DNA of 64,000 nucleotides from Meghimatium bilineatum (GCA_034231615.1 CM067317.1:51356282-51420281), one strand, 5' to 3'. Shown: positions 11,227-23,632, counted from the first letter of the stretch. The notes: generated by a model not told the origin, from the sequence alone. A program made the numbers and translations.

Positions 11227-12346
11227 AAAGATGTCAATAGGACAAACACATATATTTTAGTCGATGTAACAACCAAACCATAATAAAAGCAGCGTTTAAT
11301 AACAGAATATACGCAATAATACACACTAATTATAACCACACAGAGCTAATGCAGTGACAAACGGGCATGGTGGTTAGTTCGCTACATACCGACGAGGTAA
11401 GCAGCATAAAAACTAACATACATCATATAACAAAACAAAGGTATTACATACAACCAACGTACCGGTTGAACTGAAACCATAACGGCTAATTAGACAACAA
11501 CAGAGGTTAGCTTTTCGGTTATCTATTATAACTCTGTAACACACTAGAAAACACGTTGGGTGTTGGTAGTTCAAAGAACACGACTTAATGAGACCACTAA
11601 GGACTGTTACGGATATTTATTAGCCCTGGGGAACCAAATTACTATTTTCACTAACCCTAATCGTCATGAAAACTTCTATATGTCTATGTACCAGTGAATT
11701 AGTTTTTTTTAACTAGTCATAAGCGAACTTTTATCACACCAAGCAAATTCAACCACATCCCCTCCTCTTATCACTATAGCCACTAACACATACAAGGTGA
11801 CTAGTAATAAGAGGAGGGTATGTGGTTGAATTTGCTTGGTGTGATAAAAGGTCGCTTATGACTAGTTAAAAAAACTCACTGGTACATAGACATATAGAAG
11901 TTTTCATGACGATTAGGGTTAGTGAAAATAGTAATTTGGTTCCCCAGGGCTAATAAATATCCGTAACAGTCCTTAGTGGTCTCATTAAGTCGTGTTCTTT
12001 GAACTACCAACACCCAACGTGTTTTCTAGTGTGTTACAGAGTTATAATAGATAACCGAAAAGCTAACCTCTGTTGTTGTCTAATTAGCCGTTATGGTTTC
12101 AGTTCAACCGGTACGTTGGTTGTATGTAATACCTTTGTTTTGTTATATGATGTATGTTAGTTTTTATGCTGCTTACCTCGTCGGTATGTAGCGAACTAAC
12201 CACCATGCCCGTTTGTCACTGCATTAGCTCTGTGTGGTTATAATTAGTGTGTATTATTGCGTATATTCTGTTATTAAACGCTGCTTTTATTATGGTTTGG
12301 TTGTTACATCGACTAAAATATATGTGTTTGTCCTATTGACATCTTT
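11227..12346. promoter_or_regulatory. Shared central region between the divergent C2H2 genes
   Basis: About 1.1 kb separates the two divergently read genes, with the palindrome centre at about 11,788. Because the two halves are mirror images, each gene has the same upstream region: an ACCACCATG at 12,202-12,207 (mirror at about 11,366-11,371), a TATAATAG at about 12,042, and a possible intron up to CATCACCAG. The promoter role is inferred from geometry. Confidence 0.35.
11777..11800. other. Palindrome loop of Element 1
   Basis: CCTCCTCTTATCACTA on the left pairs with TAATAAGAGGAGG on the right. The roughly 24 unpaired bases between them (AGCCACTAACACATACAAGG and neighbours) are the only non-repeated part of the element. 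Confidence 0.8.
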
Positions 12347-13241
12347 GTGTTTTATCATCACCAGGTCGCCCCGGGTAGCAAAGCCTACGCCTGTGAAACT
12401 TGTGGGAAAGAGTTTAAACGCGTATATACACTGCGTAGACATTGTCAGAATTTGCACATTAAGCGTCGATATAACTGTTCTGTTTGTAAGAGTGACTATT
12501 CTGATGTTGCGTCTTTACAGCGGCACGTAAAGAAACACCAAGAACAAATGAACGGGCGTGTTGGTCATGCATCCGCGCCAGTTACACCACTAACGTTATC
12601 AGTTTCACCCCCACATATGACTGGCTGTTCGTTAGCAGCAGTTTTGGAAATTACATCGCCCTTGTCGCTGTCTGCTACCTCTGAAAACAGTGTACCTCCA
12701 TTATCACCACAACCACTACTACCAGACAATAACGGCACCATAAGAGCACTAACACCACGGGCACCTAACTCACCCCACTTCGATTTTTTAGCTGGTTTAC
12801 CATTAGACATACAGCAAATATATATCGATAATTGGTCAACTATACATACACATATCACAGTTCGTAAGTCCAGCGCGACTTACACGTTTTTTCATCCCCC
12901 AACGATACCTCATATACAAGACTGGAATGAGGTTCTAAGACCCATGTTCACTGACCAAACTAAGAGGTTCAAAGTGAACTTTTCCAAACATTTGATATTA
13001 CGGCATCGAGAGACATTAGAACCAAGATTTTTTTCACGGCTCAGTTAACAACTCGGCTGTTTTAGAGTACCCAGCGCTGATAAATAATAGACACGACTTT
13101 GACCTCTTTGTTCAGAAAGTTAACGAATCTGACCCTATGAATGTTGTCCAGAATACGCGGCCAAATACCAAATATCAGCTGGAGAACATTGTGGGAACAT
13201 CTTTCGACTTATATTTTATAAACGACCATCTGTTGGGTTGA
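12347..13241 (+). pseudogene. C2H2 zinc-finger gene of Element 1 (right copy, frameshifted)
   Basis: Mirror copy of the intact gene at 10,333-11,226. The frame is open to codon 233 but has seven T's instead of six in the run at about 13,027-13,035 (after CCAAGA). This shifts the frame and ends translation at 13,048. The rest of the homologous reading frame continues without stops to a TGA at 13,239-13,241. At least one substitution is also seen (Pro to Leu in the NEVPRPMF segment). Both zinc fingers remain. A single homopolymer indel could be a sequencing error, so the loss of function should be confirmed. Confidence 0.8.
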
Positions 13242-13350
13242 GTGTTTAGACAACCGGCACAACCAATTGAAGCTATTCTTATAGATAGTAAATGCTGACA
13301 CCAACATATGCCCCTTTCTAACTACGCTATGTATGTCGTTCAAATGATTC

Positions 13351-13356
13351 AATAAA
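13351..13356 (+). terminator. Polyadenylation signal of the right C2H2 copy
   Basis: AATAAA (ATTCAATAAACC), about 110 bp past the homologous stop. Mirror of 10,218-10,223. Confidence 0.55.
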
Positions 13357-16300
13357 CCATTATGAGGCAACCTGCGTTGTTAAATTGTTCTGTGTATGTC
13401 TTTTCTGTATTTGTCAGTATTTTTTAAATATGTGATTGTCTTTTTTTTTAAAATATATTGTCGAGTTTAGCTTGGTGTATATATTTGTCTATAACTGGGA
13501 AATATATGCAAACCATAACCAACAATAACGCCTCTTATATTGTATCGGTATTTAGTTGTAAGAAATGTGTCAGTTGTTCCTAGCCAGATAGTCCTGTATC
13601 AGGGTTTTTTTTTAGTCGTGTTGGTGTTAATAACGAATATTATATTAGTATGGTTTGTTAGTAGGGTGATATCCGGATGAGCTATTAACAGGGTGTAATG
13701 TCCTAGGTCATTGTCATGGGTGTCAACAGGGGCTATCGGCCTTGGCTAATGTCATGTGATATCACCAGGGTTATAGCTAGGGGTTTGCGAAACGCGGTTT
13801 GCCTAATTGTGAAAAGTGATAAACCTGAAGCTTGTCATATGGACATATATAATATGAACCTTGTTGGTACATAAAAGTATGGTAATTTGCCTTTGTAAGT
13901 CTAGCAACGAGCAAAATAATGTCTTTGCTCATTGCGAAAACTTCGAAAGGTGGTGTCTAGCTGTGAAAAGTGCTTAAATGCGTTATGTTTTTTAGTGTTA
14001 ACGTATTGTAATGTGGTTTCATATAACCTGATAATTTAGAAAACTAATAAAACATGTCGTTTGTCATATGAAAAGAATTTTAAAAATCGCTTTGGCTAGC
14101 TGTGAAAAGTGATAAAACATGAACTTTGTCGTTTGGAAATATGCAATATGAAACCGGTTGGTGCATAAAAATAGGAAAATTTACAGTGTAAGTCTAGAGA
14201 ACCACCACACATAGCTTTTCGTAATACCAACAATTGTTAAAAGCGATTTGCCTAGTTGTGAACAGTGATAAAACATGAAAGTTGTCCTATGGAAATACGT
14301 AATATGAACCTTGTTGGTACATACAAATAAGGAAATTTGCATTGTAAGTCTAGAAAGGCCCCACCAAATGTCTTTGATTATAGCAAAATGTGTTAAAAGG
14401 GCTTTGCCTAGTTGTGAAAAGTGATTAACATGACTTCTGTCATTTGGCTATATGTAAAATTAAACATGTTGGTACATAAAACCAATGTGATTTGTCATTG
14501 TAAGTCTAGACACGGTTGAAATAGTGACTTTACTCATTGTGAAAACTACGAAAATCAGCATGTCTAGCTGTGAAAAGTGATAAATGCGTTGTGTTTTTAG
14601 TGTAAACGCCTTGTAATAGGTTTTCATATGGTGTGATAACTGATAAAACATACCGTATGTCAAATGGTAATGCGTTAAAAGCGGCTGACAAGTGAAAAAC
14701 ATGCAGTTTATCATATGTAAATGTGTTAAAAGCGACTTGCCTAGCTGTTAAAATGGCTAAACAGGCAATTTGTCATATGGAAATATGTAATATGAGACGT
14801 TGGTATATACAAATAGAAACATTTACCTTGTATGTCTAGAAAATCAGCGCCCAATGCTTTCGATCATAGCAAAAAGTGTTATAAGCAGTTTGCCTAGTTG
14901 TGAAAAGGGATGCAACACGTTGATTGTCAACACGGGATGTTAGCATCAGTTCTTGACTAGAGCTATCAGTAGCGGATCTTGATAGCGGATATCAGCAGCG
15001 GATTTTGACAACGGATATCACCAGCGGATTTTGACAGGGGATATCAGTAGTGAATGTCGACAGCAGATATCAACAGCGGTTCTTGCCAGATGATAGCAGC
15101 GGATCTTGACAGCGGATATCAGCAGCGGATTTTGACAGGTGATATCAGCACGGGCTATTAGCACGGGATATCAGAACGCGGTATAAGCACGGGGGATAAG
15201 CACGGACTATCAGTACGGGATATTGACAGGGTCTATGTGTGAAATGTGTTGGTATTGTCTATGAGTAGTGATCAACGATGCTGTTTCATATACATAAGTT
15301 TGTCAAAATGGTGTATGAGGTTAGTGAGAAGTGTTGGCATGTTATTTCGTATGGGATAATAATTTTGAAAACAGCTAAAACATGCAGTTTACCATATGAA
15401 AATAAGTTCATTGGAACCGTGTTTTGTATCTAAATGTCGTGAAATGCGCAACTGTAAGTATTGAAAAGAGATAAATACTGTCTGATCACACTGAAAGCTA
15501 CCACCAACTTGCCTAGTTGTGAAAAAGTGATAAGTGATTGTCCAACAGATAAAAACATGTCAAAAGTTGTTATGTTGTTAATGGCAACGTACTGAAAAAT
15601 AGCTTCGTATGGTATCATAACTTAGCCATCTGATAAAACATAACGAAAATCACCCAATTCGGCTTGTGTAATTGCAAAAATAGTAATAACTGTTGAAAGC
15701 GAATAAATAAAACATGGTAAATGTGTTATGATGTTTGTGCAAAAGTACTGAAATATGGGTTTTTATGGTATCTAATTTAGATAACTACTGATAAAACATA
15801 ACGAACATCACTAAAATTGATAAATGCCGCAGGCCCACAAATAAAAACATGGCAAAATGTGTTATGTTGTTAGTGGCAACGTACTGAAAAATGGGTTCTT
15901 TTAGTATGATAACATAGTAAAAGTGGGTTGGTTACTTGTGAAAAAATTGTAAATGATGTACTTACACAAATAAAAAAAAATGTGTTATAATGTTTGTGTA
16001 AAAGTACTGAAATATGTTTCGTGTGGTATGATAATTTAGACAAATGATAAAACATAATGAAAATCACTAAAAGCAGATTGGTTAATTGTGGAAAATGGTA
16101 CATGGTACAGGCACACAAATACAAACACGATAAAATTTGTCATGTTGTTACTGCAAAAATACTGAAATGTATTTTCGTATGACAATTTAGACAACTAATA
16201 AAACATCGAAAATCCGTATAAGTGGCTTATCTAGTTGTGAAAAAACACCAACAAATGTTAAGTTTACACAAATAAAACTTCTCAAATGTACTATGTTGTT

Positions 16301-18054
16301 AGTGAGAAAGGGCTGAAATGTGTTTTCGTGTGACTTGTTAATTTCGACATCTGATAAACACGCCGTTTGAGTTAATGAAATATGTTAATAAGAAACCTTT
16401 TAGTAGAGAAAAATAACTCAAAACACAGAGAGAACATAATTGAAGCTGCACATGAGAACCTAGTTTAAGACTCTAGCGAAAATATACTAAGAATATATTG
16501 GACCAAAGTAGACCCTGTTAGAAGTTAGTGAGACCATAATGATAATATGGTAGAACATAGTTGAAGAGCATACAGAGACCATCAAGCGACCATGGCTGAA
16601 GCGTGGCCTGAGAGAAGACTGTTTGGAGAATATTAGCTTTTGTGGTGTATACATAACATGGGTTTTACATTTGTATGGTCAGGATTGGCCAATGTGAGAA
16701 CCACTTTAACATAACAATAAAATAATGAGAACTATTGACCAAGGGCACAGAATAATGTTTGCAGAATATTTTCTTTTGTTGTGTCAATGTTACGAGTTTT
16801 ACATTCTCATGGTCAGGTTTTTACAATGTGATAACCACTTGAATATAAGCATAAAATAATGATAATCAGTGGCCAAAGGCACAGAAGAATTTTTGGAGAA
16901 TATAGCTTTTGTTGTGTCTATATGTCAGGGGTTTTACATTGCATGGTCAAGATTTTACAATTTGAGAACCACTTGAATATAAGTTTGAAATAATGAGAAC
17001 CGTTGGTCAAAGGCACAGAAGTATGTTTGCAGAATATTAGTTTTTGTGGTGTCTATATGTCTCGGGGGTTTACATTGTTATGGTCAGTATTTTACAATTT
17101 GAGAACCACTTGAATGTAAGCGGAAATCCCAAACATACCCACTAAACAAATAAGGTCATGTTAATGTTAATACCCAGCAAAATCACCCCCACCGGCATAA
17201 GTGGGGGTAGGTGGGGTTATGCTAACCTCATTCACTGGAAGTGGCAGTGGACATGTTCTTTATCATGACTGTAATTATATTGCATTTGGCAGTTTTACAA
17301 TCTGAACTTTGCGTGATCTTTCACATGTGGTTTAAAATTGGTTCGTAATATATAAAAGATAGTGTCATAAATAAATTTCAGTAGAAAAACCACAACATAC
17401 CCACTAATCAGATACAGTTATAACATGTTAATACGCAGCAAACTCAACCCCATAGACACAAGTGGGGGGAGGTAGGGTTATGCCGATCTCATTCGCTGGA
17501 AGGTGCAGTGGAAATTTTCTCTATCACGAGCCCCGCTCATTGTGTCAGCCTAACAGCTAAAGAAAAAATGTCACTACCATGCACCCACTCACATACACGT
17601 GCCTTTAACCGCTCTTACAGCATCCATACCTTATTTTTATTACCATCTCCGCAATACCCCAGACACGACCATGTGTTAATTACACTGTTCTGGCTAGTTT
17701 CCGCGAGTGTAATTATATTGCATCTGGCAGTTTTATGATCTGAACTTTGCGTGCTCTTTAACATGTGGTTTAAAATTGGTTCGTTTTATATAAAAAGATA
17801 GTACCATAAATAAATTTCAGTGGAAAAACCACAAAATACCCACTAAACAAATAAGGTCATAACATGTTAATACTCACCAAACGCAGCCCCACCCACACAA
17901 GGTGGAGAGATGGGGTTATATAGAACTCATTCACTGGAAGTCGCATTGAAAATTTTCTTTATCACGAGCCTAGCTCCTTGTATCAGCAAAACAAATAAAG
18001 GGACAATTCCACTACCAAATACCAGCCCCACCCCACACATTCGCATCATTAGAT

Positions 18055-18206
18055 ACACAATTTGACCGGATTCGGCCACAGCGACCGGGTATCGCTCCGG
18101 ACCACACCCACCGCCGGTCGGTTCGGCCGGTTTCGACTGCCATCATATGGGATGTGCGGGCACACTCAGTACATTCAGCCGCACACTCGACACATTCACA
18201 TCTCAT
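18055..18206 (+). repeat. CG-rich subterminal module, right copy
   Basis: Mirror of 5,395-5,545, in the same orientation as the copies at 60.6 and 63.4 kb. It contains two degenerate GCACACTCRGYACATTC units after a pyrimidine-purine CG-rich stretch (GACCGGGTATCGCTCCGG). Confidence 0.7.
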
Positions 18207-18827
18207 TATTATATGAGGTATATATTAGCCATATAAGTACCAGGTGAAGACCTTTACCCGACTTTTGTATGACACGTTTATTGTTATATGGGCTATATTA
18301 AAGCCCGTTATGTAACAGCACGGGGTATGGTGCCACCTTTGCACGACCTCTCCGTATCCAGTATATTGTTATATGAGTTAAGTAGTATCTGGTTATGTAA
18401 CATGGCGTAACATGACGCCCATTTACACCACCTCTCCAGGTCGAGTATAATGTTATGTGGGCTATAATAAAGCACACTCGACACATTCGACACGACCTTT
18501 GGACGACCTCTCCAGATCAAGTATATTGTTATATGAGCTATATTAGCACATTCTGGCACATTCGTCACGACCTTTGCACGACCTCGTCATATTGTACAGA
18601 TAAGTAACATGGCACGACCTTTGCACGACCTTTGCACGCCCTGCACGACCTCTGCACGACCTCTGCACGACCTGCACGACTTCGCCAGACCGAGTATATT
18701 GTTATATGAGCTATATTAGCACACTCGTGAGCAATGTTGCGCAGCGTAACAATACTTTCTTCTTTGAGCCATATAAATGTTGCGCATTGCTGCGCAATAT
18801 GCATCAAGTCATCCCTATATAACTACT

Positions 18828-18833
18828 GACGCC
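18828..18833 (+). other. Target-site duplication, right of Element 1
   Basis: GACGCC follows ...ATAACTACT and matches the left copy exactly. The reconstructed empty target would read ...TTATTAA-GACGCC-ATCTG. Confidence 0.85.
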
Positions 18834-20115
18834 ATCTGAACCGGAAACCTTTTGTTTCTTATGCCAAAGATGTTTAATTGTAGAATATTACGTGTATACT
18901 TGGTTTTATGACAATTTTATGAATCTCAAAGTCAACAAAAGTCTTGAACGTTTCTAAGAATGGCATTGTGCTGAAAAAGAGTAGAATTACATTTCAGTAT
19001 TTGGATAACGACAACAATAACATTACAATCTTGGCTCTGCTTGGTTCTCCCTCCAAGATTTCCTTGGTTTAATATGTTGGTATCTGTGTGGATGTTGGTA
19101 ATGTTGTCGTGGTGTGTATTGTGAAAATCTGTGTTTGCGTTGCTGGTTTGAATGCATTTTAGTAGTCAATTTCTTGGTCAGTGCAGCCGGATTGCCCATT
19201 GCCTGGCACGCACCTTGATAACTAAGGCAACGTCCGATTGTAAATATTTTTGGTTGTAATGCCATAATAATGCTGGGAAATGTGTGTATTTTCGACCCAC
19301 TCAGGGTCAGAGCCAGAAAATAACTATTACACCACAAGAAAGGTTTGATTTTTCTATATGCACTGTTCAGAGCCACTGTAGCCAAGATAGACACTGTGCT
19401 AATTCATTTCCCGCCACCAATTGCCTCTTGCTTATGCCAAACTTCTCTGCTTCAGGCATGCAACCAAACGTTCAAGACAAAAGAACTGTCACGTCCTGAG
19501 TCACTGTGCCCTAAGATGGGTCTCGACCATTGGTAAACAGTGGAATTAGTTTCTCCCTTCTCAGTGCCGCACATATAATCTCTGTTCCTCTCCCAACCAC
19601 AGAGGGTGCATGCATTTATACTAATAACATGCAGCCTCACTGCACATAGGACATAAGGGCTAACAGCTCGTATTTTCTGGGGTTTTGAAAAAACAATGCA
19701 TAAAAAAAAAGACAAGCATAAAAAGCATAATTGTCTAGATGACATGCTACAAAGCTTTCATAAGAGAGCCTCAATATAATCGCATGTAATCTACTAAGAT
19801 TTCCTGTTGCATGGGTGGTTTGTCTATTGGGCCATTGGTGGGACCCACAGACGCAACAGCACACGTGTTCAAATTGTGCAAGCCCACCGCTATTTGTTGA
19901 AATATATGTTTATGTCTTGGGGCCTTTCTTACCTCTTATGGTAGTGTGTCCTGATATAACCTAACTGAACTCTACAACAGAGAGGCAAACTCATAAACTA
20001 CCTATTTGTTGAAATATGAAAAATGCGTATTTCTTTATCACTGAGATATTATTTTTAGCACGCATTCTCAACTCTTTCAGACAGCCCACTTGTAATCGTT
20101 AGTGCTTCCAAGCAC
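18834..20115. other. Unassigned spacer, possible degraded retroelement
   Basis: No recognised gene. The longest minus-strand ORF (19,394-19,023, 123 codons) ends in a basic, His/Gln/Arg-rich tail (RKHRFSQYTPRQHYQHPHRY). Together with a minus-strand ATG start near 19,460 (MPEAEKFG) it could be a gag remnant of an LTR element. No zinc knuckle or protease motif was found, so I leave it unassigned. 20,116-20,126 is the TSD of the next insertion. Confidence 0.3.
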
Positions 20116-20126
20116 TTCTTAACTCA

Positions 20127-20438
20127 TCATCATCATCATCATCAAGTGCCGTCTCCGCAACGAAGGTTGGCTGCTACGTATCTCCAACATCCCCTGTCTC
20201 TTGTCTTGGTGGTGCACTCTGCTAGACTGTAACCTGTCCATCGTGTAATGTTACTCTCCCACTTGTATCTCTACCTACCTCTTGCTCGCTTCCCTTTGAC
20301 TTTACCCTCAAGTAAGGTCTTCAATATGGTGCCATGTCTTTTAATGTGTCCAAAGTATTTTATTTGCCTGATCTTTATTTCTTTTAGTAGTTCTTTCTTC
20401 ATATTAAGTGTCTTTAGCACCTCTTTATTTAGCACCTC
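20127..20438 (-). mobile_element. 5'-truncated LINE 3' end with (TGA)n tail
   Basis: The minus strand encodes the usual C-terminus of endonuclease-RT LINEs (IRQIKYFGHIKRHG, LEGKVKGKRARGR, then a tryptophan-rich stretch and a stop) and ends in a (TGA)7-like tail at 20,127-20,145. It is flanked by an 11-bp direct repeat, TTCTTAACTCA, at 20,116-20,126 and 20,439-20,449. The insertion is 312 bp and fairly recent, since the TSD is perfect, though the ORF has substitutions. Confidence 0.85.
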
Positions 20439-20610
20439 TTCTTAACTCACATTGCGCCAAAACACGTCCTTATGAGAGCATCAGAGTTCTCGCAAAAACC
20501 ATGTTGAGAAAGTCTGTTCTATTATTGATGTGATGTTCTGTATTCTACTTTTTTGGTAACGCATCTCATTAAATTCAAATTTATGATAACCTTTTTAAAT
20601 TCATTAGAAG

Positions 20611-21343
20611 ACATGGATTTTGCCGATGATCTTGCACTATTGAGTGAAAACCATCAAGATGTACAAACAAAAACTGATAGATTAAAACTCATTGCAGGAC
20701 AAATAGGTCTCTAAATCAATTCAACAAAAACAAAAATTATGGACTTCACCAATTCACCTAACGAAATTACTTTAAATGGAAAACTACTTGAAAAAGTACA
20801 CAAATTATCCTATCTAGGAAGCACATTAACACTCGACGGTGATGTCATGACAGAAATTACAACTCGCATTGCCCTAGCATCACATGCATTTAACAGATGT
20901 CTAATATCTGGAAGTCAAAGTAAATCAGCACACGCACACAAATGCGCTTATTTAATTCCTGCATTATTACGGTGCTATCATACGGATGTGAGAGCTGGAA
21001 AAGCTCTTTATCTTCAGAAAAGAAATTACTGAGTTTAGAGAACAAATGCCTTCGTAGGATAACTAACACCCTTTGGAGTGAATTCAAATCGAATGATAAA
21101 ATCAGAGAAGAGACACTTCAAAATTACATCACAGATGTTATCAGAAAACGCCGTTGGTCCTACATCGTGCATGTCCTACGCGCAGACACCAATAGAATAC
21201 ACCACCAATCTCTTGAATGGATACCTACAGGCAAAAGAGTAAGGGGTAGACCAAAAGAAACACTCAGAAAAACAATACTTAGAGAAAGTAAAACAACCAA
21301 TATTCATACTATTAAAGTACAGAATACTATTAGCACAGAATAG
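20611..21343 (+). pseudogene. RTE-like LINE reverse transcriptase, C-terminal part
   Basis: It opens with the catalytic box MDFADDLALLSEN and continues through INSTKTKIMDF, LSYLGSTLTLDGD, SYGCESWKSS and a C-terminus with KRRWSYIVHVLRADTNRI and PTGKRVRGRPKETLRK. This is the standard end of RTE-type endonuclease-RT proteins. There is a TAA nonsense codon at about 20,712 (before INSTK) and a frameshift at about 20,990-21,010 between the two ORF halves. The fingers and endonuclease are missing. It is a dead, 5'-truncated copy. Confidence 0.8.
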
Positions 21344-21464
21344 CTTCGATCAGACAGAATTGGAGAGATCTGACCTCTGCCCTATGCGCCAAATTCAGCG
21401 CAAATGGAAAATAAGGAATTATTAAAATTAAATATTGCCTACAAGATTACTGCACCCGATATGT

Positions 21465-21565
21465 CCTGGGAAGCATGAGTGCTGCGAAAAACAGATCTGG
21501 TTGAATTCCAGCCAGCTGTAAGAACTATTTTCATTTATCCTCATGCTTCCTACTTGAATTTAGTG
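21465..21565 (+). mobile_element. Possible tRNA-derived SINE fragment
   Basis: It contains CTGGTTGAATTCCAGCC, similar to a Pol III box B (GGTTCRANNCC), followed by TTTCATTTATCCTCATGCTTCC. The same two blocks in the same order occur on the minus strand at about 29,195-29,105 (GGGTTCAATTCCAGTC, TTTCATTTATCCTCATGATT). Two copies with a box-B-like block suggest a SINE. No tail or TSD was identified. Confidence 0.5.
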
Positions 21566-22065
21566 ATAACAAGACCTTTTCAGGACTCCCAAACACTTTC
21601 ATCTACAGGTCTCTCTCCACAGCTTTTCTGCAACTAGAACAGAGGAACGCTCACCACAGGATACGATTGGTACTATGGACAAACTTTAGCAATAATTGCA
21701 TGCATTGTTTTCGAACTCACCCGAACATTAGTCTCACACATAAGCGGGAAATAAACAGCGTAATATTCCCCACCTAACAACATAACATTCTACGGTAATA
21801 ATAGCGCGCACAGGTCTCAATTCCACCAGACCATATGGTCACACTTAGATAAAAGGCATCACGAACATAAAGAACAAAGACAATTTTCAACGTGCCGAAC
21901 CTGTTGGGACCTTTGTCAAGACACAAAAATCAATTAAGTCAACACAACTATACAAATACAACAATGCTCACTTCGACAATGGTTTCCCTACAAAAACCAT
22001 TGCCGAAGTGGCCATTTTGTCATGGCTTTTAGATTAGGTGCAGAATTATTTGTTCAATATTGACA

Positions 22066-22362
22066 GCGATGGTGGTGCGAAGGATCGAGCAGACATTTTG
22101 AACGCCCTACGGGAAAACTCATGAGTAAATGACAATAAGTGACGGTGACTCTTGTTCCATGACTAGAATAAAGGAATTTGGTATGAAAGGTGCTGTCGCT
22201 AGAAAGGAACGGTTTTGTGGGCAAGAAAGAATGATGGTCAATCAACTACGTACTGGGACCGTCAGTCAACGTGTAATGGCGGCTATACTCAAGGAGAGAT
22301 CTGAACACCTATAGCCATGTCCGGAGTACAATGACGATGCAACAACGACTAACTAACTAACT
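22066..22362 (+). mobile_element. LINE family B 3' end, (ACTA)n tail, 10-bp TSD
   Basis: It encodes a C-terminal fragment ending MMVNQLRTGTVSQRVM and ILKERSEHL, matching 28,340-28,430. It then has a short 3' UTR ending in GACTAACTAACTAACT. AATATTGACA is duplicated perfectly at 22,056-22,065 and 22,363-22,372. This 297-bp insertion is heavily 5'-truncated. Confidence 0.85.
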
Positions 22363-22619
22363 AATATTGACAAAGATAAATTGGTATGGGGAAAAAATGA
22401 GATTGAAATGCAAAGTATAAGATGGAAAATGAAGGAAGGGAACACCAATTCACGATGCCAAGAATGGGGGGAGGGTAGGAGTCGGGAAATAAAAGGGAAT
22501 TGATAGAGAAATAAATTAGTACACAAAGGATGGGGGGATTTACAAATAGGTACAGAGAGCACACAAATGTGCAAGGAAGAATAGCATTTGATAGGATGTG
22601 GAATGGATTTACATGAAAA

Positions 22620-22963
22620 TATATATACATGAACATACATATATATATATATACATACACACATATGCAAATATATATACATATGTATATATCTATATAC
22701 ATATACATACACACATACATACACATATATATATATATAAATATATACATGTACATTCCATTTGAATAAACATAAGCACCATAATAAACATGCACTTATA
22801 CATACAAATATCTAAACACACACACACACACACATATATATATTTACATACACACATATATATATATATATACATACAAAGACATATACACACACACATA
22901 TATATATATATACATACACACACCTACATATATATATACATATATATAAACACATACACACAA

Positions 22964-23037
<74 letters not shown>

Positions 23038-23040
23038 TAC
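22620..23040. repeat. Compound (TA)n/(CA)n microsatellite
   Basis: Mixed ATATAC, CACACA and TATATA runs, with a pure (TA)n stretch at about 22,976-23,033. Tyr/Ile-rich ORFs here on either strand are repeat translations. It lies downstream (3' side) of the minus-strand Penelope-like element. Confidence 0.95.
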
Positions 23041-23487
23041 ATATACAAATATACATACAAATACAAGTATACTAGGAACAAGTATATATCTAACAACAAC
23101 TATACGTACACAAACAAGTATACTAGGAACATGCACACAAATATATATCTAACAAGATCAAGACACCCACACAAAATTTACAAGCATGTAAATATATCCG
23201 AACAAAAATATGGGTTCACGCAAGAATAGGTGAACATAATGACACACAATAAGCATCAACATAAATACTTATAGATGTATCCACGTAAACATTTTCCCAC
23301 ATAAATGCATATAATGTAAACATTCGCACACATAGAGATATCTACATGTGTTCCAATACACATTCGTGCACATGAAGATATTCACATGTATTACTATTAC
23401 ACAATAATATGTACACATACAAATGTGTGACCCAAAGTAACTGTATGGATACATAGAACCATATAAAATAATATGCATATACAAATA

Positions 23488-23632
<145 letters not shown>

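Larger units (their letters stand above)
4773..11776 (+). repeat. Element 1 left arm (inverted repeat)
   Basis: It is the reverse complement of 11,801-18,827 with scattered substitutions and indels. Coordinates mirror as left + right of about 23,573-23,600. Differences include a short stretch near 6,390 that lacks the CCCCCACCGGCATAAGTGG block present at about 17,185-17,205, and one T fewer in the homopolymer inside the C2H2 gene. Confidence 0.92.
4773..18827. mobile_element. Element 1: 14,055-bp palindromic transposable element, Polinton/Maverick-like ends
   Basis: Seen directly: the sequence from 4,773 reads AGTAGTTATATAGGGATGAC and the sequence ending at 18,827 is its reverse complement. 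Both sides are bordered by GACGCC (4,767-4,772 and 18,828-18,833) as a perfect direct repeat. The inverted arms run to about 11,776 and from about 11,801, leaving a loop of about 24 nt, so essentially the whole element is terminal inverted repeat. Each arm carries a C2H2 gene pointing outward from the centre, then about 5 kb of minisatellite arrays and a CG-rich subterminal module. Known for Polintons/Mavericks: 6-bp TSDs, long TIRs and 5'-AG termini. No integrase, polymerase core, ATPase or capsid gene is present, so it would be non-autonomous. Alternatives: a giant foldback element of another DNA transposon superfamily, or a fused dimer of an autonomous element. Arm differences (indels and substitutions) argue against an assembly artefact. 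Confidence 0.8.
11801..18827 (-). repeat. Element 1 right arm (inverted repeat)
   Basis: Mirror of the left arm with the same order of parts outward from the centre: promoter-like spacer, C2H2 gene (here frameshifted), polyadenylation signal, four blocks of minisatellites, a duplicated block, the CG-rich module, the GGTCGTGCA-type array and the terminus. It ends exactly at the TSD. Confidence 0.92.

Noticed and set aside
11043..12530. 98-codon ORFs overlapping the 5' part of the C2H2 gene on both arms (11,339-11,043 minus; 12,234-12,530 plus)
   Set aside because: They are in another frame over the zinc-finger coding sequence and identical in both arms only because the arms are near-identical. 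No domain.
10715..12858. 97-codon ORFs antisense to the C2H2 gene (Gly/Ser/Ala-rich)
   Set aside because: Antisense shadows of the Ser/Pro-rich linker of the real gene.
4773..18827. The palindrome as an assembly or amplification artefact
   Set aside because: Arms differ by substitutions and indels, and the outer ends carry a perfect direct 6-bp duplication at exactly the first unpaired base. Still worth confirming by long reads.
19023..19394. 123-codon minus-strand ORF as a host gene
   Set aside because: No recognised domain, no conserved copy in the window and no splice or promoter context. Left as unassigned spacer.
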